Shown in pieces: positions 8,249 to 15,845 of a stretch of 30,100 nt of DNA. The notes beneath the pieces are model-generated. The model saw only the letters and a list, made by a program, of their open reading frames with translations. It was not told the DNA's origin and did no database searches. The stretch is taken from contig CAMLSD010000063.1 of the NCBI GenBank assembly GCA_946482595.1, forward strand, positions 1 through 30,100. Reading direction: 5' to 3'. Source of the DNA: an uncultured Comamonadaceae bacterium (GTDB lineage Bacteria > Pseudomonadota > Gammaproteobacteria > Burkholderiales > Burkholderiaceae). The position numbers and the translations under genes were made by a program. Positions within the stretch are counted from its first letter, which is position 1; the number at the start of each line of letters is the position of its first letter.

Positions 8249-8989
8249 TCAGTCTTCCAGAGTTTCGTGGTGAGCCGTGGCGCCGCGCTTCCAGTAGGCG
8301 GCCGCACGTATGGCATGCCGGTCGTGGCCCTTTTCATCGACCAGCACACGGCGCAGCGCAGCCATCTCGGCGGCCTCGCCGGCGCACCACGCATACCCTT
8401 CACCAGGCGGCAGCACCAGGGTGCGCACGGTGGCCAGGCCGGCCGCGGCATCGTCGACCCAGATGAGGTCGAGGTCGGCCACGGTCGAGAACGCACGCCG
8501 GTCCGCCCGGTCGGCCACCTGCGCAATCACGATGGCACGCGCGCCGGTCGGCAGTTCCTCGAGCCGGCGCGCCACCGCCGGCAGGCCGGACATGTCCGCC
8601 ACCAGCAGGTGCCAGTCGTAGTCGAGCGGGATCACGAACGAGCCGCGCGGCCCACCCACCCGCACACGCTGCCCGGGCTGCGCCTGCGCGGCCCAGCGCG
8701 AGGCCGGGCCGTCGCCATGCAGCGCGAATTCCAGCGTCAGCTCACGCGCGGCGGGGTCGAACCGGCGGGGGGTGTAGTCGCGCCGCACCGGCTCGGCATC
8801 GCCCAGGTCCAGCATCAGCTTCACATGGTCATCGAACGACGCACTGACAAAGTCGGCCAGCGACTCGCCGTGCAGCGTGATGGACCGCAGATGCGGCGTG
8901 ACGGGCTCGACACGCACGACCTCGAGGTCGCGCAGCTTCAGTTCATGGCGCACGCGCTGGACGCGCCGCAACGGTGGAGTGAGGGTCAT
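8249..8989 (-). CDS. Siderophore-interacting flavoreductase
   Basis: A siderophore-interacting protein (ViuB/YqjH-like) of 246 residues, which uses FAD and NAD(P)H to reduce ferric siderophores in the cytoplasm and release iron. The FAD-binding motif RRDYTPRRFD fits the family R-x-Y-T-x-R pattern. GPRGSFVI is the phosphate-binding loop, and the C-terminal NAD(P)H-side motifs WCAGEAAEMAALRR and AAYWKRG are characteristic. The start is ATG 8989, where the family alignment begins; the upstream GTG at 9022 would overlap the divergent marR promoter. No siderophore receptor or biosynthesis gene lies in the window. The MarR gene, divergently transcribed, probably controls it. Confidence 0.9.
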   Translation of the reverse strand: MTLTPPLRRVQRVRHELKLRDLEVVRVEPVTPHLRSITLHGESLADFVSASFDDHVKLMLDLGDAEPVRRDYTPRRFDPAARELTLEFALHGDGPASRWAAQAQPGQRVRVGGPRGSFVIPLDYDWHLLVADMSGLPAVARRLEELPTGARAIVIAQVADRADRRAFSTVADLDLIWVDDAAAGLATVRTLVLPPGEGYAWCAGEAAEMAALRRVLVDEKGHDRHAIRAAAYWKRGATAHHETLED

Positions 8990-9008
8990 GGATGGATGCC
9001 CGAAATTG

Positions 9009-9055
9009 GTAGACAATGTCACCCATGATGCGCAAATCAGTAGATAAAGTCAACC
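9009..9055. promoter_or_regulatory. Two direct repeats, putative MarR operator
   Basis: GTAGACAATGTCACCC (9009-9024) and GTAGATAAAGTCAACC (9040-9055) match at 13 of 16 positions and are 31 bp apart, about three helical turns, so they face the same side of the DNA. The first contains GACAAT (9012-9017), a -10-like hexamer that would start transcription at about 9024. Both straddle the marR start, which suggests autoregulation and control of the divergent flavoreductase gene. Confidence 0.5.
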
Positions 9056-9510
9056 GATTGCCAGATCACCCCGGCACCGATACGGGTGAAGACGTGCTTG
9101 AACTCGTGCACACCCTGATGCACCAGGCCCGGTCACTGCAGTACCACGCGCTGAAGGACCAGCCCCCTGCCCTCACGCACATGGAAGGCAAGGTGCTCGG
9201 GTTTTTCGCCCGCCACCCCGGCAGCACCCAAAGCGACCTGGTGGCCCACAGCGGCCGGGACAAGGCCCAGGTCGGTCGGCTCATCAAGGGCCTGCGCGAG
9301 CAGGGCCTGCTGGACGGCCAGGCCGATGCCGAAGACCGCCGCAACCTGCGCCTGCAGCTCACGCCTCGGGGCCAGGCCATCGCGCACGGCATCCAGCAAC
9401 GCAGCCGCGAGGTCAGCGCCCAGGCCGTGGCCGGCCTGAGCCCGGACGAGCTCGCGCGACTGCGCGATCTGCTGCAACGCCTGAAGGACAACCTCTCGCG
9501 CACGCCCTGA
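9025..9510 (+). CDS. MarR-family regulator
   Basis: A winged-helix dimeric repressor, 161 residues from ATG 9025. The core HTH spans LTHMEGKVLGFFARHPGSTQ, then SDLVAHSGRDKAQVGRLIKG; the wing follows as EQGLLDGQADAEDRRNLRLQ and LTPRGQAIA, typical of MarR. ATG 9016 is upstream and in frame, but it overlaps a GACAAT -10-like hexamer, so 9025 or 9028 is more likely. A near-leaderless message would result. It is divergent from the siderophore-interacting protein gene. Tandem direct repeats across its start look like its own operator. The ligand is unknown. Confidence 0.88.
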   Translation: MMRKSVDKVNRLPDHPGTDTGEDVLELVHTLMHQARSLQYHALKDQPPALTHMEGKVLGFFARHPGSTQSDLVAHSGRDKAQVGRLIKGLREQGLLDGQADAEDRRNLRLQLTPRGQAIAHGIQQRSREVSAQAVAGLSPDELARLRDLLQRLKDNLSRTP

Positions 9511-9571
9511 CGCTGCGCCCCGGGTCGCATCGCGGCAGAATCCGGGGCCAGACTCACCCTCGGGAGTGCAC

Positions 9572-10384
9572 ATGCCGCGTTCGAAGCCGGGGTCCGGGAC
9601 ATCCGCCAAGCTCAAGCGGGCCCAGACCAAGACCCAGAAGCAGAAGAAGTCGAAGTCGGACATCAGCAAGGTCAAGCACAGCCGCAAGAAGTCCGGCAGC
9701 GGGCTGGGCACGGTGCCGCTGTCGACCCTGGTGGCGGTGGGCATCGACCCGACGACGGCGTTGCGGGTGCGTCCCCGGCGTGCCGTCACGATGAAGCAAC
9801 CGCCGCCGCGCTACATCGTCGACCCTCAGTGGGGCCCCAGTGACGCCCACACCGGTGCCAGCTGGATGGAAGTGACGATCGGCCCGATGCAGGGCGGGCC
9901 CGGCATGTATGGCTCACCGCCCGCGTCCAACACACCGGCGGTGATGCGCGCCCTGCTCGACGGCGCCTGCAACGAGTTCGGCTGGATCGCCGGCCACCTG
10001 CTCAACGACAACCTCGGTGGCCCGGGCGCCGCCAAGAACCTCACGCCGCTGACCACCGCCGGCAACAAGAACCACCTGTCGCTGTGCGAGACCCGCATCA
10101 AGAACTTCATCAACGCAGCCTACTCGCGCGTGATGAACTACCCGGCCGACGAGTGCTACTTCGGCGTGTACTACAAGGTGGTCGTCGGCGACACCGCATG
10201 GGATGACAACGACGACGACCTGCAATACGTGGCCACCGAACTGCGGGTCTGGGCCCATGTGGTGAAGATGCACAAGATGACTGGCGATGTCTCGCCGGCC
10301 ACCCAGGGTGAGTGCCCGATCAGCAGCTGGTTCGCCCCCATCGTCAACCAGGCGGTCGACAACACGGGGTACGACCAGCTGTAG
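9572..10384 (+). CDS. Putative beta-beta-alpha metal nuclease with Lys-rich N-terminus
   Basis: A 270-residue protein in two parts. Residues 1-50 are strongly basic and repetitive (KTQKQKKSKSD, KVKHSRKKSGSG), without a signal peptide. Residues about 80-270 contain AGHLLNDNLGGPG and KNLTPLTTAGNKNH (H142, N156, N165). This resembles the GH...LGG...NL.P.T...N pattern of DNA/RNA non-specific endonuclease-like toxin domains, where the His is the general base and the Asn binds metal. A nucleic acid-cleaving role is therefore inferred; it could also be an inactive relative. No immunity-like gene, secretion marker domain or partner is adjacent. The start ATG 9572 has CGGGAG five bases upstream. Lower-complexity Lys codons at the N-terminus contrast with the neighbours. 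Confidence 0.55.
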   Translation: MPRSKPGSGTSAKLKRAQTKTQKQKKSKSDISKVKHSRKKSGSGLGTVPLSTLVAVGIDPTTALRVRPRRAVTMKQPPPRYIVDPQWGPSDAHTGASWMEVTIGPMQGGPGMYGSPPASNTPAVMRALLDGACNEFGWIAGHLLNDNLGGPGAAKNLTPLTTAGNKNHLSLCETRIKNFINAAYSRVMNYPADECYFGVYYKVVVGDTAWDDNDDDLQYVATELRVWAHVVKMHKMTGDVSPATQGECPISSWFAPIVNQAVDNTGYDQL

Positions 10385-10385
10385 G

Positions 10386-10661
10386 CTGCAGGTGGTGGCC
10401 GGCTGGGTCCGGCTGGGTGTGCTGATGCGCTACGTCTCGCGCCCGGTCGTGACGGGTCTTGTCAATGCGCTGGCCATCCGACACCGCAGCGACAAGAACC
10501 GCGAATGTGTCGGGCAAGGCGTCGCCAACATCGCCACCGACGGATTCGACCTGCTGGTGATGGGCGCCTGCAGCCATTCGCCCTGGCGCAGCATGTTCCT
10601 GGGCAGCAAGACCTCGGACCTGCTGCGTGCAGTTGCCGTCCCGACACTGCTGCTGAGGTAG
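10386..10661 (+). pseudogene. Fused remnant: SulP permease piece plus universal stress protein C-terminus
   Basis: One frame reads two unrelated family fragments in sequence. 10386-10478 encodes LQVVAGWVRLGVLMRYVSRP followed by VVTGLVNALAI, which matches the central part of SulP anion permeases. Then RHRSDKNRECVG leads into GVANIATDGFDLLVMGACSH, SPWRSMFLGSKTSDLLRAVA and VPTLLLR (to 10661), the C-terminal half of a UspA-type protein, with the GS-x-T/S phosphate loop and the terminal VPTLLLR strand. Neither piece has its own N-terminus. A deletion joining a sulP gene to a neighbouring usp gene explains this best. No start signal is evident. It directly follows the nuclease-like gene. Confidence 0.7.
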
Positions 10662-10692
10662 TGGCCTCGCTGCCGCGCCACGGGTCCGGGGG

Positions 10693-10716
10693 CAAGGGCG
10701 TGGGCCCGAGCCCTTG
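10693..10716. terminator. Hairpin between convergent units
   Basis: CAAGGGC (10693-10699) and GCCCTTG (10710-10716) form a perfect 7-bp stem with a 10-nt loop, between the SulP/Usp remnant and the convergent thioredoxin-like gene. No T-tract follows, so termination is only a suggestion. Confidence 0.35.
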
Positions 10717-10738
10717 GGCGGCTGGCGCGGACCTCAGA

Positions 10739-10975
10739 TCACCCGAGCAGCCACTGCCGGATTTCGGCCTGGGTCGGAATCCGCCCGCTGCTCACCAGCT
10801 TGTCGTCGATGACCAGCCCCGGTGAGGCGAGCAGGTCGTAGGCCAGCATCTCCCTCATGTCGGTGACCTTGACGAAATCCGCCTCGACCCCGGCCCCTGC
10901 AGCAGCCTCGCGGGCCATGGCTTCGAGCCGCCTGCAGTTGGCGCAGCCGGATCCCAGGATCTTCACGGTCTTCAT
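10739..10975 (-). CDS. Small thioredoxin-like redox protein
   Basis: A 78-residue thioredoxin-fold protein of the small 'redox-active disulfide protein 2' type (thioredoxin_3 family). The active site is GCANC (C11, C14) directly after the first beta strand (MKTVKILGSG). The cis-Pro region SPGLVIDDKLVSSGRIPT is typical. AGGAGG six bases upstream sets the start at ATG 10975. It follows the permease gene on the same strand with 25 bp between, so they are co-transcribed. Permeases of this type are often paired with this small thioredoxin, suggesting thiol chemistry on a metal, metalloid or sulfur substrate; the substrate here is not known. Confidence 0.9.
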   Translation of the reverse strand: MKTVKILGSGCANCRRLEAMAREAAAGAGVEADFVKVTDMREMLAYDLLASPGLVIDDKLVSSGRIPTQAEIRQWLLG

Positions 10976-11000
10976 CTTCACCTCCTTCACGGGTTGACGC

Positions 11001-12446
11001 TCACGCCTGGACCACGGCGGTGCGGCGCCCGAGCATCCAGAACATCAGTCCGGCCAGCATGCCCAGCGAGGCAAGCAGCCCGGCACCGATCCACCACGGA
11101 TTCACGCCGTCGGTCCATGCGCCGTACAGCAGCCCGGCCAGCACGCTGAACGCAGCCACCAGCCCCACATAGGCCCCGGTCTTGCGACGGCCGATGACCG
11201 CGGCCACCATCAGGATGCTCTGCAGGCTCAGCTCGGGGTCGGCCATCAAGTAGGCGAGCAAGGGTCCGCGGTGCATGCCCAGATCGAGGAACATGTGGGC
11301 CACCGGCACCTCCACGAGCGTGGGGAAGTACATGAACACACCAAACACCACCGCCACCGCGTTGGCCTGCAGGTCGTTGCGCCCGGCCAAGGACTGAATC
11401 CATTCGGGCTGGATCAGCTGGCGCACCATGCCCACGACAAACACGCCCACGACCAGCAGCGCGAAGATCTGCCGCACGAACCGCCAGGACTCCCACAGCC
11501 AGGCCTGCCAGGCATCGGTGTCCAGCCGCCTGGCGTGATGCAGCACGGCCCACAAGGCCAGCGCCACGGCCAGTGTGCGTCCGGTGAGCGCCAGCTCCAG
11601 CCCCTGCGGCCCGGGTGTCACACGGACCGCTGCGAACAACAGGGTGAATGCGGCCAGCGCCAGTGCCGCCCAGGTCCACCGGTTGGCCGACTCGGTGATG
11701 TTCTCGAAGCCCTTCCACCCCACAGCGCCCAGCACCAACAGCAGGCCGATCAGCACGGCACCCTGCACGCTCACGCCTTCTTCGCCCTTGGTCGCATCGA
11801 ATGGCACCCATGCGGCCAGGGTGGCCTGCCACGCCTCGGCCCACGGCAGCGGCAAGGTCACGGCGCCGAGGCTGTCGCCCAGCCACGACAGCTTGATCGT
11901 GCCGGCCAGCAGCACCGCCACCAGCGACAGAAGCACGCCGCGCGGCGCCGCACCGAGGCTGGCCTGCTCGGCGAACAGCGTATCGGTCTGCGCGTCGTGG
12001 TGAACGTCCTCACGCCAGAACGCAATGGCCATGAGCATGCCGATGCCCACGCCAAACAGCAGACTCAGCACAAACCGCGCAAATGCGAACTCGGCCCCCA
12101 GGATGCTGCCCGTGTAAGCCAACGCCATGATGTTGCCGGCGGGCGCGAAAAACAGGAAGGTGATCGCCGGGCCGATTCCGGCGCCCTTCTTGTAGATTCC
12201 GGCAAACAGTGGAACGATGGTGCAGGAACACACGGCCAGCAGGGAACCTGCCGCCGCCGCGGCCGGGTAGGACACCCGATAGGCGGCAGTGCGACCCAGC
12301 CAACGCGTGATGCTGGCCTTCGGGATCAGCGCTGCCATGCCGCCTGCGATGAAAAACGCAGGCAACAGGCACAGCAGGACGTGGGCGGCAAGGTAGGCGG
12401 CCAGGTTGCCCGCGCCACTCGCCATGAGCATCAGGAAGGTGTCCAT
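11001..12446 (-). CDS. Permease of the ArsP/YraQ (DUF318) family
   Basis: An integral membrane permease, 481 residues from ATG 12446. The hallmark is LLAVCSCTIVPLFAGIYKKG with the paired Cys of CSCT, followed by a Gly/Pro-rich ITFLFFAPAGN. A second half-repeat, VFGVFMYFPTLVEVPVAHMF, lies near residues 370-390, and many hydrophobic helices surround them. Members export trivalent organoarsenicals or have unknown substrates. The frame continues to ATG 12515, but family members usually begin near MDTFLMLMASG; neither start has a clear Shine-Dalgarno site. The downstream small thioredoxin supports a thiol-reactive substrate. No ars regulator or arsenate reductase is present nearby. Confidence 0.85.
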   Translation of the reverse strand: MDTFLMLMASGAGNLAAYLAAHVLLCLLPAFFIAGGMAALIPKASITRWLGRTAAYRVSYPAAAAAGSLLAVCSCTIVPLFAGIYKKGAGIGPAITFLFFAPAGNIMALAYTGSILGAEFAFARFVLSLLFGVGIGMLMAIAFWREDVHHDAQTDTLFAEQASLGAAPRGVLLSLVAVLLAGTIKLSWLGDSLGAVTLPLPWAEAWQATLAAWVPFDATKGEEGVSVQGAVLIGLLLVLGAVGWKGFENITESANRWTWAALALAAFTLLFAAVRVTPGPQGLELALTGRTLAVALALWAVLHHARRLDTDAWQAWLWESWRFVRQIFALLVVGVFVVGMVRQLIQPEWIQSLAGRNDLQANAVAVVFGVFMYFPTLVEVPVAHMFLDLGMHRGPLLAYLMADPELSLQSILMVAAVIGRRKTGAYVGLVAAFSVLAGLLYGAWTDGVNPWWIGAGLLASLGMLAGLMFWMLGRRTAVVQA

Positions 12447-12612
12447 CTGGTGACTCGAGTCGAGCGCTCGACGCGATGCCCGCTTCCGGAAGGCTTCGAC
12501 GAACGCAGCCGCCATCAGACACCCGCACCGAACAGGGGGGATTGACGGGCATCAACCCGGGCGATCCGGCCGCGCGTACCCGCATGCGGGCGCAGGCAGC
12601 CCGCCTCCCGGA

Positions 12613-12654
12613 CTGCCATGGCAGCGTCCAGGGCTGCCAGACCTGCCAATGGCA
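12613..12654. promoter_or_regulatory. Paired TGCCA/TGGCA palindromes
   Basis: CTGCCATGGCAG (12613-12624) is a perfect 12-bp palindrome. TGCCAATGGCA (12644-12654) repeats the same half-sites with one extra central base, about 30 bp away. They lie in the 311-bp region between the permease and the Rieske gene and could be operator sites for either. Nothing else there resembles a gene. Confidence 0.4.
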
Positions 12655-12736
12655 CGGCATCGCACCCTTGCGCCACGGCAGCCCTGACGCAAGTCCTTGA
12701 TCTGCTGATGATTTACCGCACGCATGCAACTGGCAC

Positions 12737-12753
12737 AGGACTTGATAGGTCCT
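12737..12753. promoter_or_regulatory. Inverted repeat AGGAC-N7-GTCCT before petA-like gene
   Basis: AGGAC (12737-12741) and GTCCT (12749-12753) form a dyad that ends four bases before the Rieske start codon, overlapping where its ribosome-binding site should be. No clear Shine-Dalgarno sequence is seen. It may be an operator or a translational hairpin. Confidence 0.35.
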
Positions 12754-12757
12754 GGTC

Positions 12758-13387
12758 ATGACGCACCGACTCACACTCCCCCACCCGCTCGACTCGCGTG
12801 AGTCGCCCGACACCGAGCCGTCACGGCGCACCTGGCTGATCGCCGCTGGCGTGGCGGGTGGCGCTGCCGCGGTGGCCACGACCGTGCCGTTTGTCGCCAG
12901 CCTCGCGCCCAGCGAGCGGGCCCGGGCGCTGGGCGCAGCCGTCGAGGTCGACATCGGTGATCTGGCGCCCGGAGAGCTGCGCACTGTGGAATGGCGCGGC
13001 AAGCCGGTCTGGGTGATGCGGCGAACGCCCGAGATGCTGGCCACGCTGACGGCGGACGCACCCGATCTGGCCGATCCGCTGTCCGAGCGCGACGACGTGC
13101 CCGACGCCCTGCGCAACCCCGCACGTTCGCTGCGCCCGGACGTGCTGGTGGCTGTGGGCATCTGCACCCACCTGGGCTGTTCACCGACGCCTGTGGCAGC
13201 CGACAGCGCCAACCCGGCTGTCGGTGAACACTGGCCCGGTGGCTTCTTCTGCCCCTGCCATGGCTCGACCTTCGACCTGGCCGGGCGCGTGTTCAGGAAC
13301 AAGCCGGCCCCCACCAACCTTGAGATACCACCTCACCGCTACCTGAGCGACACCCGCCTGGTGATCGGCGAATCCGACACGGCCTGA
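12758..13387 (+). CDS. petA: Orphan Rieske iron-sulfur subunit (cytochrome bc1 type)
   Basis: A ubiquinol-cytochrome c reductase Rieske protein of 209 residues, which carries electrons from ubiquinol to cytochrome c1 at the periplasmic face. A Tat-type twin-Arg region (SRRTWLIAAG, residues 22-31) precedes a membrane anchor (about 28-48). The 2Fe-2S ligands are C136 and H138 in CTHLGC, and C165 and H168 in CPCHGS; C141 and C167 form the usual disulfide. All are intact. What is odd is the setting: petB and petC normally follow at once, but the next gene is a convergent dehydrogenase. It may be a second copy serving a main bc1 complex elsewhere. Confidence 0.92.
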   Translation: MTHRLTLPHPLDSRESPDTEPSRRTWLIAAGVAGGAAAVATTVPFVASLAPSERARALGAAVEVDIGDLAPGELRTVEWRGKPVWVMRRTPEMLATLTADAPDLADPLSERDDVPDALRNPARSLRPDVLVAVGICTHLGCSPTPVAADSANPAVGEHWPGGFFCPCHGSTFDLAGRVFRNKPAPTNLEIPPHRYLSDTRLVIGESDTA

Positions 13388-13424
13388 GGCCCCGCGCCGG
13401 TCTCGCGCCGGACGCGCCGTGGAC

Positions 13425-14237
13425 CTACTGCGCCGTCCAGCCGCCATCCACCGGCAAGGTGATGCCGTTCATGTTGTGAGCCCAGGGCTGGCACAGCATG
13501 GCCGCGACCTCGCCGATCTCGCTGGTGCGCGACATGCGCAGGCTGGGCTGCTTCTCGCGCAGCAGGTCCTGCACCGCCGCCGTACGGTCCCCCCCGAAGC
13601 GCTCGGCGCGGGCCTGGATCTGCGGTTCGATGATGGCGGTTTCGGTCCAGCCCGGGGCGATGCAGTTGGCCGTGACGCCGCCACTGTCGCGGTTGCCTGC
13701 CGCGGCGCATTCGAGTGCGGCCACGCGGGTGAGCCCGACCAGCCCGAACTTGGCCGCCACATAGGGCGCCTTGTGGGCCGAGGCCACCAGCCCGTGCACC
13801 GAGGCGATGTTGATCACGCGCCCGTAGCCACGTTCGAGCATGCCCGGCAGCGCGCAGCGCATCACATGGAAGGCCGCCGACAGGTTGATCGCGATGATGT
13901 CGTCCCAGCGCTGCGGCGGCATGTCCACCAGCGGTGCGGTGTGCTGGATGCCGGCGTTGTTGACCACCACGTCCAGCGCGCCGCGCCAGGCGATGGCGCG
14001 GTCCATCAGGGCGTCGATCGCCTGGGGGTTGCGCAGGTCGTGGTCGCAGAAGCAGACGTCGGCGGCACCGGCCTCGCGCAGCGTCGCTTCGACGGCCCGG
14101 GCCTGTTCGGCCGGGGCCAGACCATGCAGCACGATGGCCGCGCCCGATGCGGCCAGCCGTTCGGCCACCGCCAGCCCGATGCCCTGCACCGACCCGGTCA
14201 CCAGGGCCGTGCGGCCCTTCAGGAATTGCTCGCTCAT
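13425..14237 (-). CDS. bdhA: 3-hydroxybutyrate dehydrogenase
   Basis: An NAD-dependent short-chain dehydrogenase of 270 residues that oxidises (R)-3-hydroxybutyrate to acetoacetate in the cytosol. The Rossmann motif TGSVQGIG is at 14-21. NNAGIQHTA, HGLVAS, the catalytic Ser146, YVAAK (Tyr159, Lys163), EKQPS and the C-terminal DGGWTAQ are diagnostic of the 3-hydroxybutyrate dehydrogenase subfamily. A short insert, AAGNRDSGG, after ALEC is not in the Ralstonia enzyme as I recall it. GGAG lies eight bases before ATG 14237. It is the last gene of a minus-strand unit (thiolase, CoA ligase, this gene). The unit fits a route from 3-hydroxybutyrate through acetoacetate to acetyl-CoA. Confidence 0.9.
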   Translation of the reverse strand: MSEQFLKGRTALVTGSVQGIGLAVAERLAASGAAIVLHGLAPAEQARAVEATLREAGAADVCFCDHDLRNPQAIDALMDRAIAWRGALDVVVNNAGIQHTAPLVDMPPQRWDDIIAINLSAAFHVMRCALPGMLERGYGRVINIASVHGLVASAHKAPYVAAKFGLVGLTRVAALECAAAGNRDSGGVTANCIAPGWTETAIIEPQIQARAERFGGDRTAAVQDLLREKQPSLRMSRTSEIGEVAAMLCQPWAHNMNGITLPVDGGWTAQ

Positions 14238-14293
14238 GTCTTGCTCTCCATCATCGTGTGTCTTGTTGAATTCAAAGGGGCGCGGGGCGCAAC

Positions 14294-15826
14294 TCAGGCC
14301 TCGGGCTCGTCCAGCAGGCGTTGCCGCAGTTCGGTCTTGAGGATCTTTCCGTAGTGGTTCTTGGGCAGCACCGGCAGCACGCGGTACTGCTTGGGCCGCT
14401 TGAAGCGAGCGATGTGGTCCTGGCACAGCGCATCGAGCTCGGCGGGGTCGGGCACACAGCCTTCGCGCGGCGCAATGAAGGCCACGACGATCTCGCCCCA
14501 CTCGGGGTCGCGCTTGCCGATCACCGACACCTCGGCCACCGCCGGATGTCGCAGCAGCACCTCCTCGACCTCGCGGGGGTAGATGTTGGAGCCGCCGCTG
14601 ATGATCACGTCCTTGGAACGGTCACGCAGGGTCAGGAAGCCCTCGTCGTCCAGGCTGCCCATGTCGCCGGTGTGCAGCCAGCCATCGCGGATCGTGCGGG
14701 CAGTGGCTTCGTCGTCCTGCCAGTAGCCGGCCATCACCGCATCACCGCGCACCAGCACCTCGCCGGTTTCACCCACCGGCAGGGCCCGGCCGTCGGTGTC
14801 GGCCACGCGCACCTCCACCGCGGTCTGGGCCACCCCCACCGAGGCCAGGCGCTCCAGGTAGCGTGGGTGGGTGCTGTCGCACAGGTGCTGGCGCGACAAC
14901 GCGGTGATCGTCATCGGGCTTTCACCCTGCCCGTAGATCTGCACGAAGCGCGGCCCCAGCACCTGCAGGCCGCGCTGGATGTCCTCGACATACATCGGGC
15001 CGCCGCCATAGACGATGGTCTTGATGCCCTGGCCATCGTCGCCGTGACGTGCCGCATGCTCGACCAGCCGGCGCACCATGGTCGGTGCGGCAAACATCGA
15101 CACCTGGCCATGGTGGCGTGCCAGCGACAGGATCTCGGCGCTGTCGAAGCCGCGCGACACCGGCACGACATGGCGCGCGCCGGCCGCCACATGCGGCAGC
15201 GCGTACAGCCCGGCCCCGTGCGACATCGGCGCGGCATAGACGATGCTGTCGCGCGACTGCACCGCATCGACGTCGGCGAAGTAGCACAGCGTCATCGTCA
15301 TCAGGTTGCGGTGCGTGATCATCACGCCCTTGGGCCGGCCGGTCGTGCCCGAGGTGTAGAAGAGCCAGGCCAGGTGGCCGGGTTCGCGGTGCACCGGCTC
15401 GTCGGTGCCGGATGGCTCCCACAGCGCAGACCAGGCCTCGTCGCCGATGAACACCACGGCCTTGAGCGAGCCGCCCGGCTGCGCCAGCTCCGCGCCGATG
15501 TCCGCCGTCGTGAACAGCAGCGATGCGCGGCTGTGCTCGAGGATGAACCGTGCCTCCTGCGGATGCAGCTTGGGATTGATCGGCACCACGGCCAGGCCGG
15601 CCCACCAGCAGCCGAACATGAGCTCGATCGCTGCCGGATCGTTGCTCATGAACAGGGCCACACGATCGCCGGGGCGCAGTCCGTGGCGGCGGCGCAGCCC
15701 CTGTGCCAGCCCGGCGGCACGCTCGCGCAGCCCCCGGTAGTCGAGCAGTTGCTGTTCGCCCAGGAACACGGCCGGCGCGTCACCGGCGCGCAGCGCGCTG
15801 CGCAGGAGGAGGTGTGCAATGTTCAT
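14294..15826 (-). CDS. Acyl-CoA synthetase (AMP-forming)
   Basis: An adenylate-forming acid:CoA ligase of 510 residues that activates a carboxylic acid with ATP and CoA. The P-loop motif YTSGTTGRPKG is at 157-167. Later motifs are GWLHTGDMG, DRSKDVIISGGSNIYPREVE (hinge) and NHYGKILKTEL with the catalytic Lys494. The A5 motif, usually YGxTE, reads YGQGES here, keeping the Glu. The acid is uncertain: in context acetoacetate, 3-hydroxybutyrate or another short acid is likely, though FadD-like enzymes often take longer or aromatic acids. It lies 56 bp upstream of bdhA and 19 bp downstream of the thiolase, so all three are probably one operon. Confidence 0.88.
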   Translation of the reverse strand: MNIAHLLLRSALRAGDAPAVFLGEQQLLDYRGLRERAAGLAQGLRRRHGLRPGDRVALFMSNDPAAIELMFGCWWAGLAVVPINPKLHPQEARFILEHSRASLLFTTADIGAELAQPGGSLKAVVFIGDEAWSALWEPSGTDEPVHREPGHLAWLFYTSGTTGRPKGVMITHRNLMTMTLCYFADVDAVQSRDSIVYAAPMSHGAGLYALPHVAAGARHVVPVSRGFDSAEILSLARHHGQVSMFAAPTMVRRLVEHAARHGDDGQGIKTIVYGGGPMYVEDIQRGLQVLGPRFVQIYGQGESPMTITALSRQHLCDSTHPRYLERLASVGVAQTAVEVRVADTDGRALPVGETGEVLVRGDAVMAGYWQDDEATARTIRDGWLHTGDMGSLDDEGFLTLRDRSKDVIISGGSNIYPREVEEVLLRHPAVAEVSVIGKRDPEWGEIVVAFIAPREGCVPDPAELDALCQDHIARFKRPKQYRVLPVLPKNHYGKILKTELRQRLLDEPEA

Positions 15827-15845
15827 CGTCCGCCCCTGTCCCGGA

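Noticed and set aside
12540..12757. Possible small protein (a DCHGS/CQTCQWHG stretch) before the Rieske gene
   Set aside because: No start signal, short, and the Cys/His pattern follows from the TGCCA/TGGCA palindromes rather than from a known metal-binding family.
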